Of a stretch of DNA of 64,000 nucleotides, positions 46,301 through 53,672 are shown in pieces. The notes beneath the pieces were generated by a model. It did no database searches and was not told the DNA's origin. It worked only from the letters and a program-made list of their open reading frames with translations. The stretch is from Planctomycetaceae bacterium (lineage in GTDB: Bacteria > Planctomycetota > Planctomycetia > Planctomycetales > Planctomycetaceae): assembly GCA_041398785.1 (NCBI GenBank), contig JAWKUA010000003.1:124001-188000 (forward strand), in the 5' to 3' direction. Position 1 is the stretch's first letter. Every line of letters begins with the position of its first letter. The translations under genes and the position numbers were made by a program.

Positions 46301-46891
46301 CAATTCCGCTTCTTCCGTCGGTTCTGTTGCACGGATGCCGAATTCCGTTGACGCTGCCGTCGCCCAGGATGAATCATCGCCGGGGCGATACTGCCACTGG
46401 CCGTTCATGCGAATCGCCTGCCCGGCATCCGCGTTCAGCAACACGGGCGGCGCGACGCTGAAATTCGGCCGTGGGTCCTCCTGATAGACTCGGATCGCGA
46501 TCGTGTTGAATTCACCAAACCGCAGCAACTGGCTGTCAACGCGGTACCGGCCGGATTCCCCCAGTCCGCTGCGATACTGCGGAGGAAACGTGCCGGCCAC
46601 TCCGATGTTCGTGCCGTTGACATAGGTCGCACGCGCGTCGTCCAAAGCTTCCACGAACAGCGTCAGTTCGGCCCCTTTCCACTCCGGCGGCACTCTGATC
46701 TGGGCGCGGTACCACGAATATCCGTTGACCGGCTGCAGTTCGCCCGACGGCATGCTTCTCCAGACATCGGGCACCTCCACCATGTGCCATCCCGATGGCG
46801 GCACATCCTGAGCCTGCGTCGCGGCGGAGAGAATCGCGGAAACAAGAACCAGGACCGAACGGGCAACAGTTCGAAAGCGCGGCAGGAACAT
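43301..46891 (-). CDS. Secreted PVC-type dehydrogenase with cytochrome c and N-terminal sugar-binding-like domain
   Basis: A 1196-residue exported protein; the ATG at 46891 gives a signal peptide ending around SAATQAQ. Residues about 30-180 are a jelly-roll, galactose-binding-like domain (GYSWYRAQIRVPPEWKGAEL ... DDARATYVNGTNIG), related to glycosidase accessory domains. About 240-680 form the PVC-type membrane-bound dehydrogenase propeller with HEDTDSDGVYDR and FDVQP/WRYHP motifs. About 690-1040 are HEAT-like repeats. The C-terminus is the haem domain with CGKCH and the conserved SRSVMPEGALKEL end. It resembles the esterase fusion at 18.9-22.9 kb in its last three parts but lacks the esterase. 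Divergent from the NamZ-like gene. A role in polysaccharide oxidation is inferred. Confidence 0.85.
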   Translation of the reverse strand: MFLPRFRTVARSVLVLVSAILSAATQAQDVPPSGWHMVEVPDVWRSMPSGELQPVNGYSWYRAQIRVPPEWKGAELTLFVEALDDARATYVNGTNIGVAGTFPPQYRSGLGESGRYRVDSQLLRFGEFNTIAIRVYQEDPRPNFSVAPPVLLNADAGQAIRMNGQWQYRPGDDSSWATAASTEFGIRATEPTEEAELRKLGGYSLIDEVDDVERYVARREGDNDPLTPQQAERAFQVPDDLQIQLVLSDPEIAQPLFMTWDDRNRLWVVEYRQYPDPAGLTMISRDQYLRSVYDKVPEPPPRGTPGNDRITIHEDTDSDGVYDRHTTFVDGLNIATSVAIGRGGAFVTNPPYLLFYPDRDGDDVPDSDPDILLEGFGLEDSHSVINSLRFGPDGWLYGCQGSTVTGNVKRYGSDDKPVRTMGQQIWRYHPEQQTFEVFAEGGGNTFGLEIDAKGRTYSGHNGGDTRGFHYVQGGYYRKGFTKHGSLSNPYAFGFFENMKHHSVPRFTHNFIIYEENVLPEEYRGRLFGVEPLQGQVVMSEIRPEQSSFETEDISRVVKTNDQWFRPVDIKAGPDGAIYVADMYEQRIDHSSHYAGRIDRSSGRIYALRARADGSPTVVRTAGEAPRTQAASHQRLIAELQHSSKWHRQTALRLIGDRKDATLIPPLLELLRTTSGQTALESLWAVHLSGGLTDEVAREALHHDDQYVRAWTIRLLCDRCHVAAPVAQALAELAANESYITVRKQLASSAKRLPAKDALPIIQQLLKYDEDAGDIHQPLLLWWALESKAATPADRDLIVTTVLSDAENWQRPLVKDYLLERLMKRYALAGSREDLLAAATLLRSAPNAKSAELLLKGFEEAYQGRSLAGIPAELVEALAATGGGSTALRLRQGNPDAIEAAVAAVGDSNAGKADRLQYLEIFGQIRRPEFIPVLLSVVNGESDAELVASALTSLQAFDDQRIGQAVVSAFAKLPDDARPVAETLLVSRPVWALELLRAVDARNIRAADVSDTALKKILLHNNQDADALVKKHWGSIGGATTEEMKQETERLTELLASASGNPKKGKPLFLQNCGKCHVLFEEGGRIGPDLTSFKRDDLQRMLANIINPSLEIREGFENFVITTTDGRVISGFLADQDNQVVVLRGVDGQNLLLRRDEIEEMQAISRSVMPEGALKELTDQQIRDLFAYLRSSQPVNY

Positions 46892-47146
46892 GGCGGGATC
46901 CGGGAAGTGTGAAGGCATGGCGAACGCGGTTCGATTACTGGCACGCACGCCGGTGGTCTGCAATTATGGTCAGCCATTCCGGAGATTGCACCTTCGGCGG
47001 GTTGAGGATTGCGCCTGGGCCATTGTCCGGACGGCTCAGTCGACGCGATGCAATGTCGGACAGAATGCCGGAAACTTCCGCCGGGCCGCTGGTTTCGCAA
47101 ATCGGGCCGCAAGCTGCGCCCTGCCGAATCACGGCAGGCCGACACG

Positions 47147-48421
47147 ATGAACGATTCCAACTTCAGAAAGGCGGCACTGACAATGCTTCATCAGGACAAA
47201 TCCGGCCGGCCAATCGAAGTCGCCGCCATCATGTGGCTGCTGATCAGCGCGACGACGTTCCTGTGCGAACAGACCCGCGCGGAGGATGACGGCGTGCTGC
47301 CGGGGATCGACGTCCTGCAGCGTCACGAGTTTGCCGAACTGGCGGGAAAGCAAGTCGGTCTGATCACAAATCACACCGGTCGCAGCCGCGATGGCGTCAG
47401 CACCGTGCAGTTGCTTCACGACGCGCCGAACGTAAATCTCGTCGCATTGTTCAGTCCGGAACACGGATTCGAAGGCAAGCTGGATGTCTCAAAGATCAAC
47501 GACGCCACCGAGCAATCCACGGGACTGCGAATTTTCAGCCTGTACGGTGAGACTCGCCGGCCGACAAAGGAATTGCTGGACGGGCTCGACGTGCTGGTGT
47601 TCGACATTCAGGACATCGGCTGCCGATTCTACACGTACGTGTCAACGATGGGCGAAGCGATGAAAGCCTCGGCGCAGCACAACGTCACGTTCATGGTGCT
47701 GGACCGGCCGAATCCGATCGGCGGACGTGACGTTGCCGGTCCGATGCTGGACCCCGGCCGGGAATCGTTTGTCGGATTTCACTCACTGCCCGTGCGGCAC
47801 GGCATGACGGTTGGCGAACTGGCCGCGATGTTCCGGTCGGAACTCAAGCTGGATCTGGACCTGCAGGTCGTCCGATGCGAAGGCTGGAAGCGAAGCCGGT
47901 TCTGGGATGACACGGGCCTGTTGTGGGTGAACCCTTCGCCGAACATGCGCAGCCTGACGCAGGCACTTTTGTATCCGGGAATCGGCGTGATCGAATTCAC
48001 GAACGTTTCGGTCGGCCGCGGGACCGACACTCCGTTTGAAGTGATCGGCGCACCGTGGATCACCGCGCGCGACTTCGCCGCAGCGCTGAATCGGAATCGC
48101 CCCGAAGGCGTGTCGTTTGTACCGATAAAATTCACGCCGGATGCCAGCAAATTCAAAGGTGAACGCTGCGGCGGAGTCAACATCGTCGTGACGAATCGCA
48201 CAACATTCGAACCGCTGCGCACCGGGTTTCTGATCGCGGCAACCCTGCGGCAGCTTTATCCACACGAATGGGAAGCGGACAAAATGCTCCGGCTGCTGGG
48301 CAATGAATCAACGCTGAAGGCAATCACGGACGGAAACACACCTGCGGAAATCGAACACGTCGCCGAACACGGCATGGCTCAGTTCCGCGACCGTCGTGCC
48401 GGCTTTCTGATGTACGAATAG
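47147..48421 (+). CDS. NamZ-like exo-beta-N-acetylmuramidase (DUF1343)
   Basis: DUF1343 proteins include NamZ, which removes terminal N-acetylmuramic acid from peptidoglycan fragments. The protein starts at ATG 47147 (or 47183, nearer a weak ribosome site) with a membrane-signal segment AIMWLLISATTFLCEQTRAE. The core has GIDVLQRHEFAELAGKQVGL near residue 55, NHTGRSRDG, SPEHGF with the catalytic-site His/Glu, DIQDIGCRFYTY, DRPNPIGG, and NPSPNMRS. About 424 residues, normal for the family. The next gene codes for a peptidoglycan peptidase fusion, so both may act in envelope recycling. Confidence 0.85.
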   Translation: MNDSNFRKAALTMLHQDKSGRPIEVAAIMWLLISATTFLCEQTRAEDDGVLPGIDVLQRHEFAELAGKQVGLITNHTGRSRDGVSTVQLLHDAPNVNLVALFSPEHGFEGKLDVSKINDATEQSTGLRIFSLYGETRRPTKELLDGLDVLVFDIQDIGCRFYTYVSTMGEAMKASAQHNVTFMVLDRPNPIGGRDVAGPMLDPGRESFVGFHSLPVRHGMTVGELAAMFRSELKLDLDLQVVRCEGWKRSRFWDDTGLLWVNPSPNMRSLTQALLYPGIGVIEFTNVSVGRGTDTPFEVIGAPWITARDFAAALNRNRPEGVSFVPIKFTPDASKFKGERCGGVNIVVTNRTTFEPLRTGFLIAATLRQLYPHEWEADKMLRLLGNESTLKAITDGNTPAEIEHVAEHGMAQFRDRRAGFLMYE

Positions 48422-48606
48422 AACTTTTTGCCGGCACACGTCGCCGCGCGGCGAACGCCATTTCAGCGGTGTTCGCGCTTTCATTCCTATTCCGGAAACC
48501 GGCGCTTGCGGGGACGCGAGTCCGCAGCGACCGGAAAACGAACGAATCGGCCCGGCACCGGCCCGGTGATTTTCCGCGAGCCAGTCAAACAAATCAAACC
48601 CGCACG

Positions 48607-50679
48607 ATGGGGCACATGATGACTCATTCAACGCTGCGCGTTCTTGTGTTGCTGACATTGCTGTCCGCAACTGCTGCTGCTCAGGACTCAGGTTCGATCG
48701 ATGAAGTCCTCGCCGAGAAGCTGCGGCCGCTGATCGAAGCGCATGAAGGAGATGTCGCGGTCTCCGTCAGACACCTCGATTCCGGAGCCGCGTTTCACTA
48801 CCGATCTGACACCGTCATGCCAACCGCCAGTCTGATTAAGTTTCCGGTGATGATCGAAGCCTACCGGCAGGAGGAAGCCGGACGACTGGATCTGTCCGCG
48901 ACGGTGACACTCACAAAGAACGACAAGGTGCCCGGCTCCGGAATCCTGACGAAGCACTTTTCGGACGGCGCTGAACTGACCCTCCGGGACGCAATCCGGC
49001 TGATGATTGCGTATTCCGATAATACCGCGACGAATCTTGTTCTCGACCGAATCGGACTCACATCGACCGCTGACACGATGGCCGCGATGGGATTTCCGGA
49101 AACGAAGATCCATTCGAAAGTGTACCGCGGAAGTACGTCCGCTTTTCCCGAACGCAGCCGGGAATTTGGTCTCGGCAGCACAACCAGTTCCGACATGATC
49201 GCGCTGCTGGATCAGTTGCATCGCCGGGAACTGGTGTCGCCAGAGGCTTCCGACGCGATGCTGGACCACCTGACCGCCTGTGAAAGCCGGGACATGCTGC
49301 CTTCGCTGCTGCCGGACGACGTCAGAGTTGCTCACAAGTCCGGGTCCGTTTCGAACGCTCGCACCGACGCCGGCATTCTGTTTACAAACAGCGGCCCCAT
49401 CGCAATCTGCGTTCTGACTAACAACAACAAAGACCAGAGCTGGGGCAGCAACAACGCGGCACAGGTTCTGGGTGGACAGATTGCCCGAACGGTCTTCGAT
49501 CATTTCAATCCGTCCCTGCCGAACGACACTTCAGATCGAACAACGCTGCGACAGGGCGACTTTGGCCTGATGGTTGAAGCCGTTCAGCGAACTCTGAATT
49601 CCATGCTGGAACCGTCGCCGCAACTTTCCATCGATGGCGATTTCGGTCCCGCGACGCTGGCCGCGGTCAGAGACTTCCAGAGACAGTCCGGGCTGCAGAC
49701 GTCGGGCGTCGTTGACTCCGACGTCTGGAAGGCGCTAAGTCCGCTGCTGACCGAAGACGAACCGGTCCCGGACCCAATTGTGGTGAATGCCCAGGTGCTG
49801 CCACTGGCCGAAGCAGACTCCGTCGACGGACCTCCGTTCGTCACGTGCCGGGCGTGGGCGATCGCCGACGACAGCGGTGGTGTCCTCTTCAGCGAAAACG
49901 CGGACTCGGTTCTGGATATTGCCAGCACTACCAAGATCATGACCGCCTGCGTCGTCCTGCGTCTGGCGCAGGACAATGCTGCCGTATTAAATGAGACCGT
50001 GACGTTTTCGCTTCGAGCCGATCGAACGCGCGGTTCAACAGCCGCGATCCGCGAAGGCGAACAACTGCCGGTTTCAGAAGTGCTTTACGGTCTGCTGCTG
50101 CCTTCCGGCAATGACGCGGCCGTGGCACTGGCCGAACACTTCGGAAATCGTTTGCGTCATTCGCCGAGCGAAGAACGGCGTCCGGAAGCGGATCCGCTGC
50201 GCCTGTTCGTCGACGAAATGAATCGCACCGCAACGGAACTCGGCATGACGAAAACAACCTTCCGCAACCCCAGCGGACTTACGGAAGACGGACATTCGTC
50301 GACGGCCGCTGATCTGGTGAAGCTTGCGGCGACCGCGGTCTCGATCCCGGCGTTTCGCAGGTACGTCTCAACTCGACAGCGAGGATGCACGGTCACCGGC
50401 TCCGGCGGCTACCAGCGAAACGTTCTCTGGAAAAACACAAACCGGCTTTTGGCAATCAGCGGCTACGAAGGTGTGAAGACCGGCACAACGGACGACGCCG
50501 GCGCCTGCCTGGTGTCACAGGCGGAACGAAACGGTACCCGATTGCTGATGGTTGTGCTGGGTTCGACTTCCTCTGATGCTCGCTACACCGATAGTCGCAA
50601 TCTGTATCGCTGGGCGTGGCAGCAACTTTCCTCCACAACGCAAACCGCAGCGCCGGATACAGGCAGGTCGGCGGAATGA
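48607..50679 (+). CDS. Dual-active-site beta-lactamase-like / D-alanyl-D-alanine carboxypeptidase fusion with peptidoglycan-binding domain
   Basis: Exported 690-residue protein (signal LLTLLSATAAAQD). Domain 1 (about 30-300) is class-A-beta-lactamase/serine-hydrolase-like: SLIK at 75-78, SDN at 137-139, and KSG at 244-246. A clear omega-loop ExxLN is not visible, so lactamase activity is doubtful. Domain 2 (about 315-385) is a peptidoglycan-binding repeat (VEAVQRTLNSML ... SIDGDFGPATLAAVRDFQ). Domain 3 (about 400-690) is S11 D-alanyl-D-alanine carboxypeptidase-like: STTK at 440-443, SGN at 500-502, KTG at 624-626. Two complete serine active sites in one chain is uncommon. It follows the NamZ-like gene and precedes a K+ channel gene. 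Start M47 of the frame is used because it gives the signal peptide. Confidence 0.88.
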   Translation: MGHMMTHSTLRVLVLLTLLSATAAAQDSGSIDEVLAEKLRPLIEAHEGDVAVSVRHLDSGAAFHYRSDTVMPTASLIKFPVMIEAYRQEEAGRLDLSATVTLTKNDKVPGSGILTKHFSDGAELTLRDAIRLMIAYSDNTATNLVLDRIGLTSTADTMAAMGFPETKIHSKVYRGSTSAFPERSREFGLGSTTSSDMIALLDQLHRRELVSPEASDAMLDHLTACESRDMLPSLLPDDVRVAHKSGSVSNARTDAGILFTNSGPIAICVLTNNNKDQSWGSNNAAQVLGGQIARTVFDHFNPSLPNDTSDRTTLRQGDFGLMVEAVQRTLNSMLEPSPQLSIDGDFGPATLAAVRDFQRQSGLQTSGVVDSDVWKALSPLLTEDEPVPDPIVVNAQVLPLAEADSVDGPPFVTCRAWAIADDSGGVLFSENADSVLDIASTTKIMTACVVLRLAQDNAAVLNETVTFSLRADRTRGSTAAIREGEQLPVSEVLYGLLLPSGNDAAVALAEHFGNRLRHSPSEERRPEADPLRLFVDEMNRTATELGMTKTTFRNPSGLTEDGHSSTAADLVKLAATAVSIPAFRRYVSTRQRGCTVTGSGGYQRNVLWKNTNRLLAISGYEGVKTGTTDDAGACLVSQAERNGTRLLMVVLGSTSSDARYTDSRNLYRWAWQQLSSTTQTAAPDTGRSAE

Positions 50680-50820
50680 GTGATTCCGATCCGGCTGCGG
50701 TGTCGCCGCACGACCGTTGTGCGATGTCTGCTGCCGACCTGCAACGCTGGAAACGCCTCAATCGTTTGGTCACACTTCGCGCGGTCAGGGAACCGTGAGA
50801 CTGAGTCGACAAGATCCCGC

Positions 50821-51840
50821 ATGCGACAACTGCTGCAAATCCCGCTGCTGATACTGGCGATGCTGCTGGTCGGGGCCATCGGATTCCGCCTGCTGACCGG
50901 GCTTCCAATCCTGGAGTGCTTCTATCTGGCGGTCATCACACTGACAACCGTGGGATCGCATGAGCCGGAGCCGCTGACTCCGGGCGTCATGCTGTTCACG
51001 GTCACGTATCTGGCCTGCGGGCTGGGGGTCTTCACGTACAGCGCGTTTCAATTCGGGCAGACGCTGGTCAACGCAGACCTGAGATCAATTCTGGAGCAAC
51101 GTCGGATGGAAGCAAAAATTGCCAAACTGACCAACCATTTCATCATCTGCGGGTACGGACGCATGGGTGCGACGCTGTGCGATTATCTGCAGCAGCGCCG
51201 TCAGCCGTTTGTGATCATCGAAGAGGATCCGGAACTGTTTACGGTGGAGATGAAGCAGCGGCAGTGGCTGTTTCTTTCCGGTGACGCGACTCAGGACGAT
51301 GTGCTGAAGCAAGCCGGAGTGGAACGTGCTCGCGGACTTACCGCCGTACTGCCGACCGATGCCGACAATCTGTATCTGGTGCTGTCGTCACGACTGCTGT
51401 CGAAGAATCTGCAGATCGTCGCCCGCGCAACGGACGAGCGCGCGTCGCAGAAGATGCTGCAGGCCGGAGCCACGCGGGTCATCAATCCGCTGTCGTCCGG
51501 CGCGATTCGCATGGCCAGATTCATGCTGTCTCCCGGCATCGAAAACTTCGTGGAAGTCGCGGAATCCGGCGGCGTCGACTGGGAGATCGTCGAGTTTCAG
51601 GTGCCTGAACATTCACCGCTGATTGACAGAAAGCTGAGTGAAACCCGACTTCGCGAATCCGGGATCATGCTTCTGGGAGTCAGCCGCGCTTCCGGGCAGA
51701 AGTTCTTTCCTCCGCCGGGCCACCTGAAGATCGAACGCGGCGACAACCTGTTTGCGTTCGGCAGCTCGGAAAGCATTGCCGATTTGTCGGCACTGACGCA
51801 GCCGGATCTGCCGGCGGAGAATCCGGCCGGCAGCGCATAA
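50821..51840 (+). CDS. Two-helix potassium channel with RCK/TrkA-N and TrkA-C domains
   Basis: A 339-residue channel protein. ATG 50821 gives the first helix (about 3-24), the pore loop with TVGSHE at residues 43-48, and the second helix (about 55-75). The canonical filter is TVGYGD; here Tyr-Gly-Asp is replaced by Ser-His-Glu, so selectivity cannot be assumed. The cytoplasmic part begins HFIICGYGRMGATL (Rossmann RCK domain, about 100-220), with a DPELF after the second strand for a nucleotide. It ends with a TrkA-C-like beta domain (VEFQVPEHSPLIDRKLSETR ... LFAFGSSESI). It is likely an ion channel gated by nucleotide or metal. Confidence 0.85.
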   Translation: MRQLLQIPLLILAMLLVGAIGFRLLTGLPILECFYLAVITLTTVGSHEPEPLTPGVMLFTVTYLACGLGVFTYSAFQFGQTLVNADLRSILEQRRMEAKIAKLTNHFIICGYGRMGATLCDYLQQRRQPFVIIEEDPELFTVEMKQRQWLFLSGDATQDDVLKQAGVERARGLTAVLPTDADNLYLVLSSRLLSKNLQIVARATDERASQKMLQAGATRVINPLSSGAIRMARFMLSPGIENFVEVAESGGVDWEIVEFQVPEHSPLIDRKLSETRLRESGIMLLGVSRASGQKFFPPPGHLKIERGDNLFAFGSSESIADLSALTQPDLPAENPAGSA

Positions 51841-51873
51841 AAAAACGGCTGACCGCGATATGTCGGTCAGCCG
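51839..51873 (-). terminator. Rho-independent terminator of the Lys/Ala-rich gene
   Basis: A perfect 10-bp stem, CGGCTGACCG at 51846-51855 and CGGTCAGCCG at 51864-51873 with an 8-base loop, is followed on the minus strand by seven T residues (A at 51839-51845). It lies 28 bases after the stop at 51901 of the Lys/Ala-rich gene. It also borders the channel gene end, so it may act in both directions. Confidence 0.9.
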
Positions 51874-51900
51874 CTGTTTCAAACACTTCCACCGCGACGC

Positions 51901-52041
51901 TTATCGCTTGGTGGCCTTCTTCTTGGCAGCCTTTTTCTTGGTGGCCTTCTTCTTGGCAGCCTTCTTCTTCGGAGCAGCCTTCTTCTTCGGAGCAGCCTTC
52001 TTCTTCGCTGCCTTCTTCTTGGTTGCCTTCTTCTTAGCCAC
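51901..52041 (-). CDS. 46-residue Lys/Ala-rich histone-H1-like protein
   Basis: Found by reading the minus strand: GTG at 52041, preceded by AAGGAGG five bases upstream, opens a frame to the TAA at 51901. The product is almost entirely repeats of AKKKA, AAPKKK and ATKKK (46 residues), ending TKR. Such Lys/Ala-rich tails bind DNA or RNA and resemble histone H1 C-termini and bacterial HU extensions. There is no folded domain, so it is either a small nucleoid protein or a disordered peptide. The + strand poly-Phe frame over the same bases is its reverse complement and not a gene. A strong terminator follows. The very strong ribosome site and terminator argue for high expression. Confidence 0.85.
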   Translation of the reverse strand: MAKKKATKKKAAKKKAAPKKKAAPKKKAAKKKATKKKAAKKKATKR

Positions 52042-52132
52042 AGTGTCCTCCTTAATCTTGTTCGTTGTGGCCTACCTGCCGCAGTTACCGGGCTTCGAAA
52101 AAACCATTGGGCAGTGAAACCACACCTCACGA

Positions 52133-52166
52133 AAAAATTTCACCACACTTACACAGTTGTGGTGAA
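52133..52166 (-). terminator. Rho-independent terminator after the small hypothetical gene
   Basis: TTCACCACA at 52139-52147 and TGTGGTGAA at 52158-52166 form a perfect 9-bp stem with a 10-base loop. On the minus strand it is followed by ATTTTTT. It lies 67 bases downstream of the gene ending at 52233 and upstream of the Lys/Ala-rich gene's start, so it separates the two transcription units. Confidence 0.8.
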
Positions 52167-52232
52167 GCAGGCTCTGTCCGAATGACACGATCGTGATGAA
52201 GACCTTACTTCAGAAAGTTTCAGCATCACGAA

Positions 52233-52493
52233 TCATTCATCACCACTCAACAGAACCTGCATCAACGTTCGGGCGAAATCGTATTCAAATTGACGGAATG
52301 TGCAAGACTGTTCTTCATCAATCGATCGCGATGTTTCCGAAGTTTCAAAGAAAGCTTTCAGCAACATCACAGGGTCCTGTTCAGCGGTCAATCGCGCGAG
52401 TCGTCCGGCCTCGTAACCGAATGCTGCGGTGATGATGAATGACCGCGTCGCGCGTCCGATGATCGAAGCTTGCACGATGTCCTTCAGCGACAC
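52233..52493 (-). CDS. 86-residue protein, function unknown
   Basis: A short frame with a GTG start, two bases after the stop of the TIM-barrel epimerase gene (TGA-TC-GTG), implying coupled translation. The sequence has a helical character (GRLARLTAEQDPVMLLKAFF) and a single Cys near the middle. No family is recognised. Support comes from the tight spacing and the terminator that follows 67 bases later. Codon use does not stand out from its neighbours. Confidence 0.55.
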   Translation of the reverse strand: MSLKDIVQASIIGRATRSFIITAAFGYEAGRLARLTAEQDPVMLLKAFFETSETSRSIDEEQSCTFRQFEYDFARTLMQVLLSGDE

Positions 52494-52495
52494 GA

Positions 52496-53323
52496 TCAGT
52501 CGTCAAGGTCCGTCAGAACACGCTGCAGATAACTCAGACTGTCGCGCGCGATCTTCTCCGCGCCGGGACTGTAGTCGAAGACTTCCACGGACACCCATCC
52601 GCGATAACCGACCTCGCGCAGCGCGCGCAGAATCGGATGATAATCCGTCTCACCCATCCCAGGTCCCAGCAGGTTGGTGTCGTTCACATGAAAGTGTCCG
52701 CAGACATTTTTGTGACGATGAATCAGTTCCGGAATGGAGTCCGCTTCCGCTCCCAGCATCGCCTTCACGTCCTGATGCAGGATGAATGACGGGTGGTCAA
52801 CCAGCGTCATCAGCTCCACTGCTTCGGCACACGTGTTGATAAAATCCGTTTCCTTCGACGTCAGCGGTTCCATGCACAAAACCACGTTTTTTTCGGCAAA
52901 TACCGGCATCGCCGCCCGAAACACCTCAGCCGCGAACTGCAGACCCTGATCCCGTGTAACGCCAGCCGGAAGGCTTCGCTGCTGCGGTGAACCGAATACC
53001 AGCACGTGTCCGCCCAGCACCTGGCAAGCGTCCGCCAGCAGCTTCAGATATTCGGCCGTTCGAGTTCGCACAGCGGCGTCAGGAGTCGTCAGATGCAGCC
53101 CGCTGGTCTTCGCCAGCAGCCAGTGCAGACCGATGATCTGAAGCCCGTGCTGCTCCGCCGTTTGCCGCATCGATTTCAGTTGTGACTCGGCCACATGAGT
53201 CATGTCATCGCTGATCGCGAACGGCGCAACTTCGATCCCCGTGTATCCGATGTCAGCGATCAGACGACACTGCTCATCCCACGGCATGTCTTCAAACAGT
53301 TCCTGGCAGATGGCGAACTTCAT
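52496..53323 (-). CDS. Sugar phosphate isomerase/epimerase family TIM barrel
   Basis: A 275-residue xylose-isomerase-like TIM barrel (AP endonuclease 2 superfamily). ATG 53323 has AAGGA eight bases upstream and starts MKFAICQELFEDMPWDEQ. Motifs of the family are GYTGIEVAPFAIS near residue 27, ADACQVLGGHVLVFGSPQQR near residue 105, CMEPLTSKETDFINT near residue 150 (metal-binding Glu), LHQDVKAMLGAEAD near residue 185 and HVNDTNLLGPGMG near residue 212 (metal-binding His). It probably acts on a sugar or inositol compound; the substrate is not evident. It is followed by an 86-residue gene in the same transcript. Confidence 0.8.
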   Translation of the reverse strand: MKFAICQELFEDMPWDEQCRLIADIGYTGIEVAPFAISDDMTHVAESQLKSMRQTAEQHGLQIIGLHWLLAKTSGLHLTTPDAAVRTRTAEYLKLLADACQVLGGHVLVFGSPQQRSLPAGVTRDQGLQFAAEVFRAAMPVFAEKNVVLCMEPLTSKETDFINTCAEAVELMTLVDHPSFILHQDVKAMLGAEADSIPELIHRHKNVCGHFHVNDTNLLGPGMGETDYHPILRALREVGYRGWVSVEVFDYSPGAEKIARDSLSYLQRVLTDLDD

Positions 53324-53672
53324 GTTGATGGTCCTTAAACGTGACGCGCGGTGTCGGTATCGCAAGTCGTAATCGAATGATGCCGCGGCCGATCATCGTT
53401 TCATGCCGCGATGGCGATGCACTCATTTCTCAGCAGAGAGAAAAAATCGGATGCTGTTCAATCGGGAAGGAAGTCGGACACCGAATCGGTCGGTCACTTC
53501 GAAGAGCAGTCTGTTCACCGCGCGAACATTCGCAATTCCGCTGCAGTCACTCTCTGCGCAAACGGCGCTGAAGGCAGCATGAGCACGTTGCGGCTGACCG
53601 AACGACCGCGAAATGCAGCCCGAACCGTACGGAACCGCGCCCCGGCCGGGAAGCATTCGGCCGCGCGGCGAG
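53324..53672. other. Intergenic region without a supported gene
   Basis: About 350 bases between the epimerase start and the end of the SDR gene, both on the minus strand. I see no ribosome-site-supported frame, no strong palindrome and no RNA signature. It presumably contains the epimerase promoter. Confidence 0.5.

Noticed and set aside
44567..46351. 594-residue plus-strand frame over the second dehydrogenase gene
   Set aside because: Antisense shadow; the minus-strand protein has signal peptide, propeller and haem motif.
51860..52117. Plus-strand poly-Phe/Ala frame looking like a membrane protein
   Set aside because: Reverse complement of the Lys/Ala-rich gene; the minus strand has the ribosome site and terminator.
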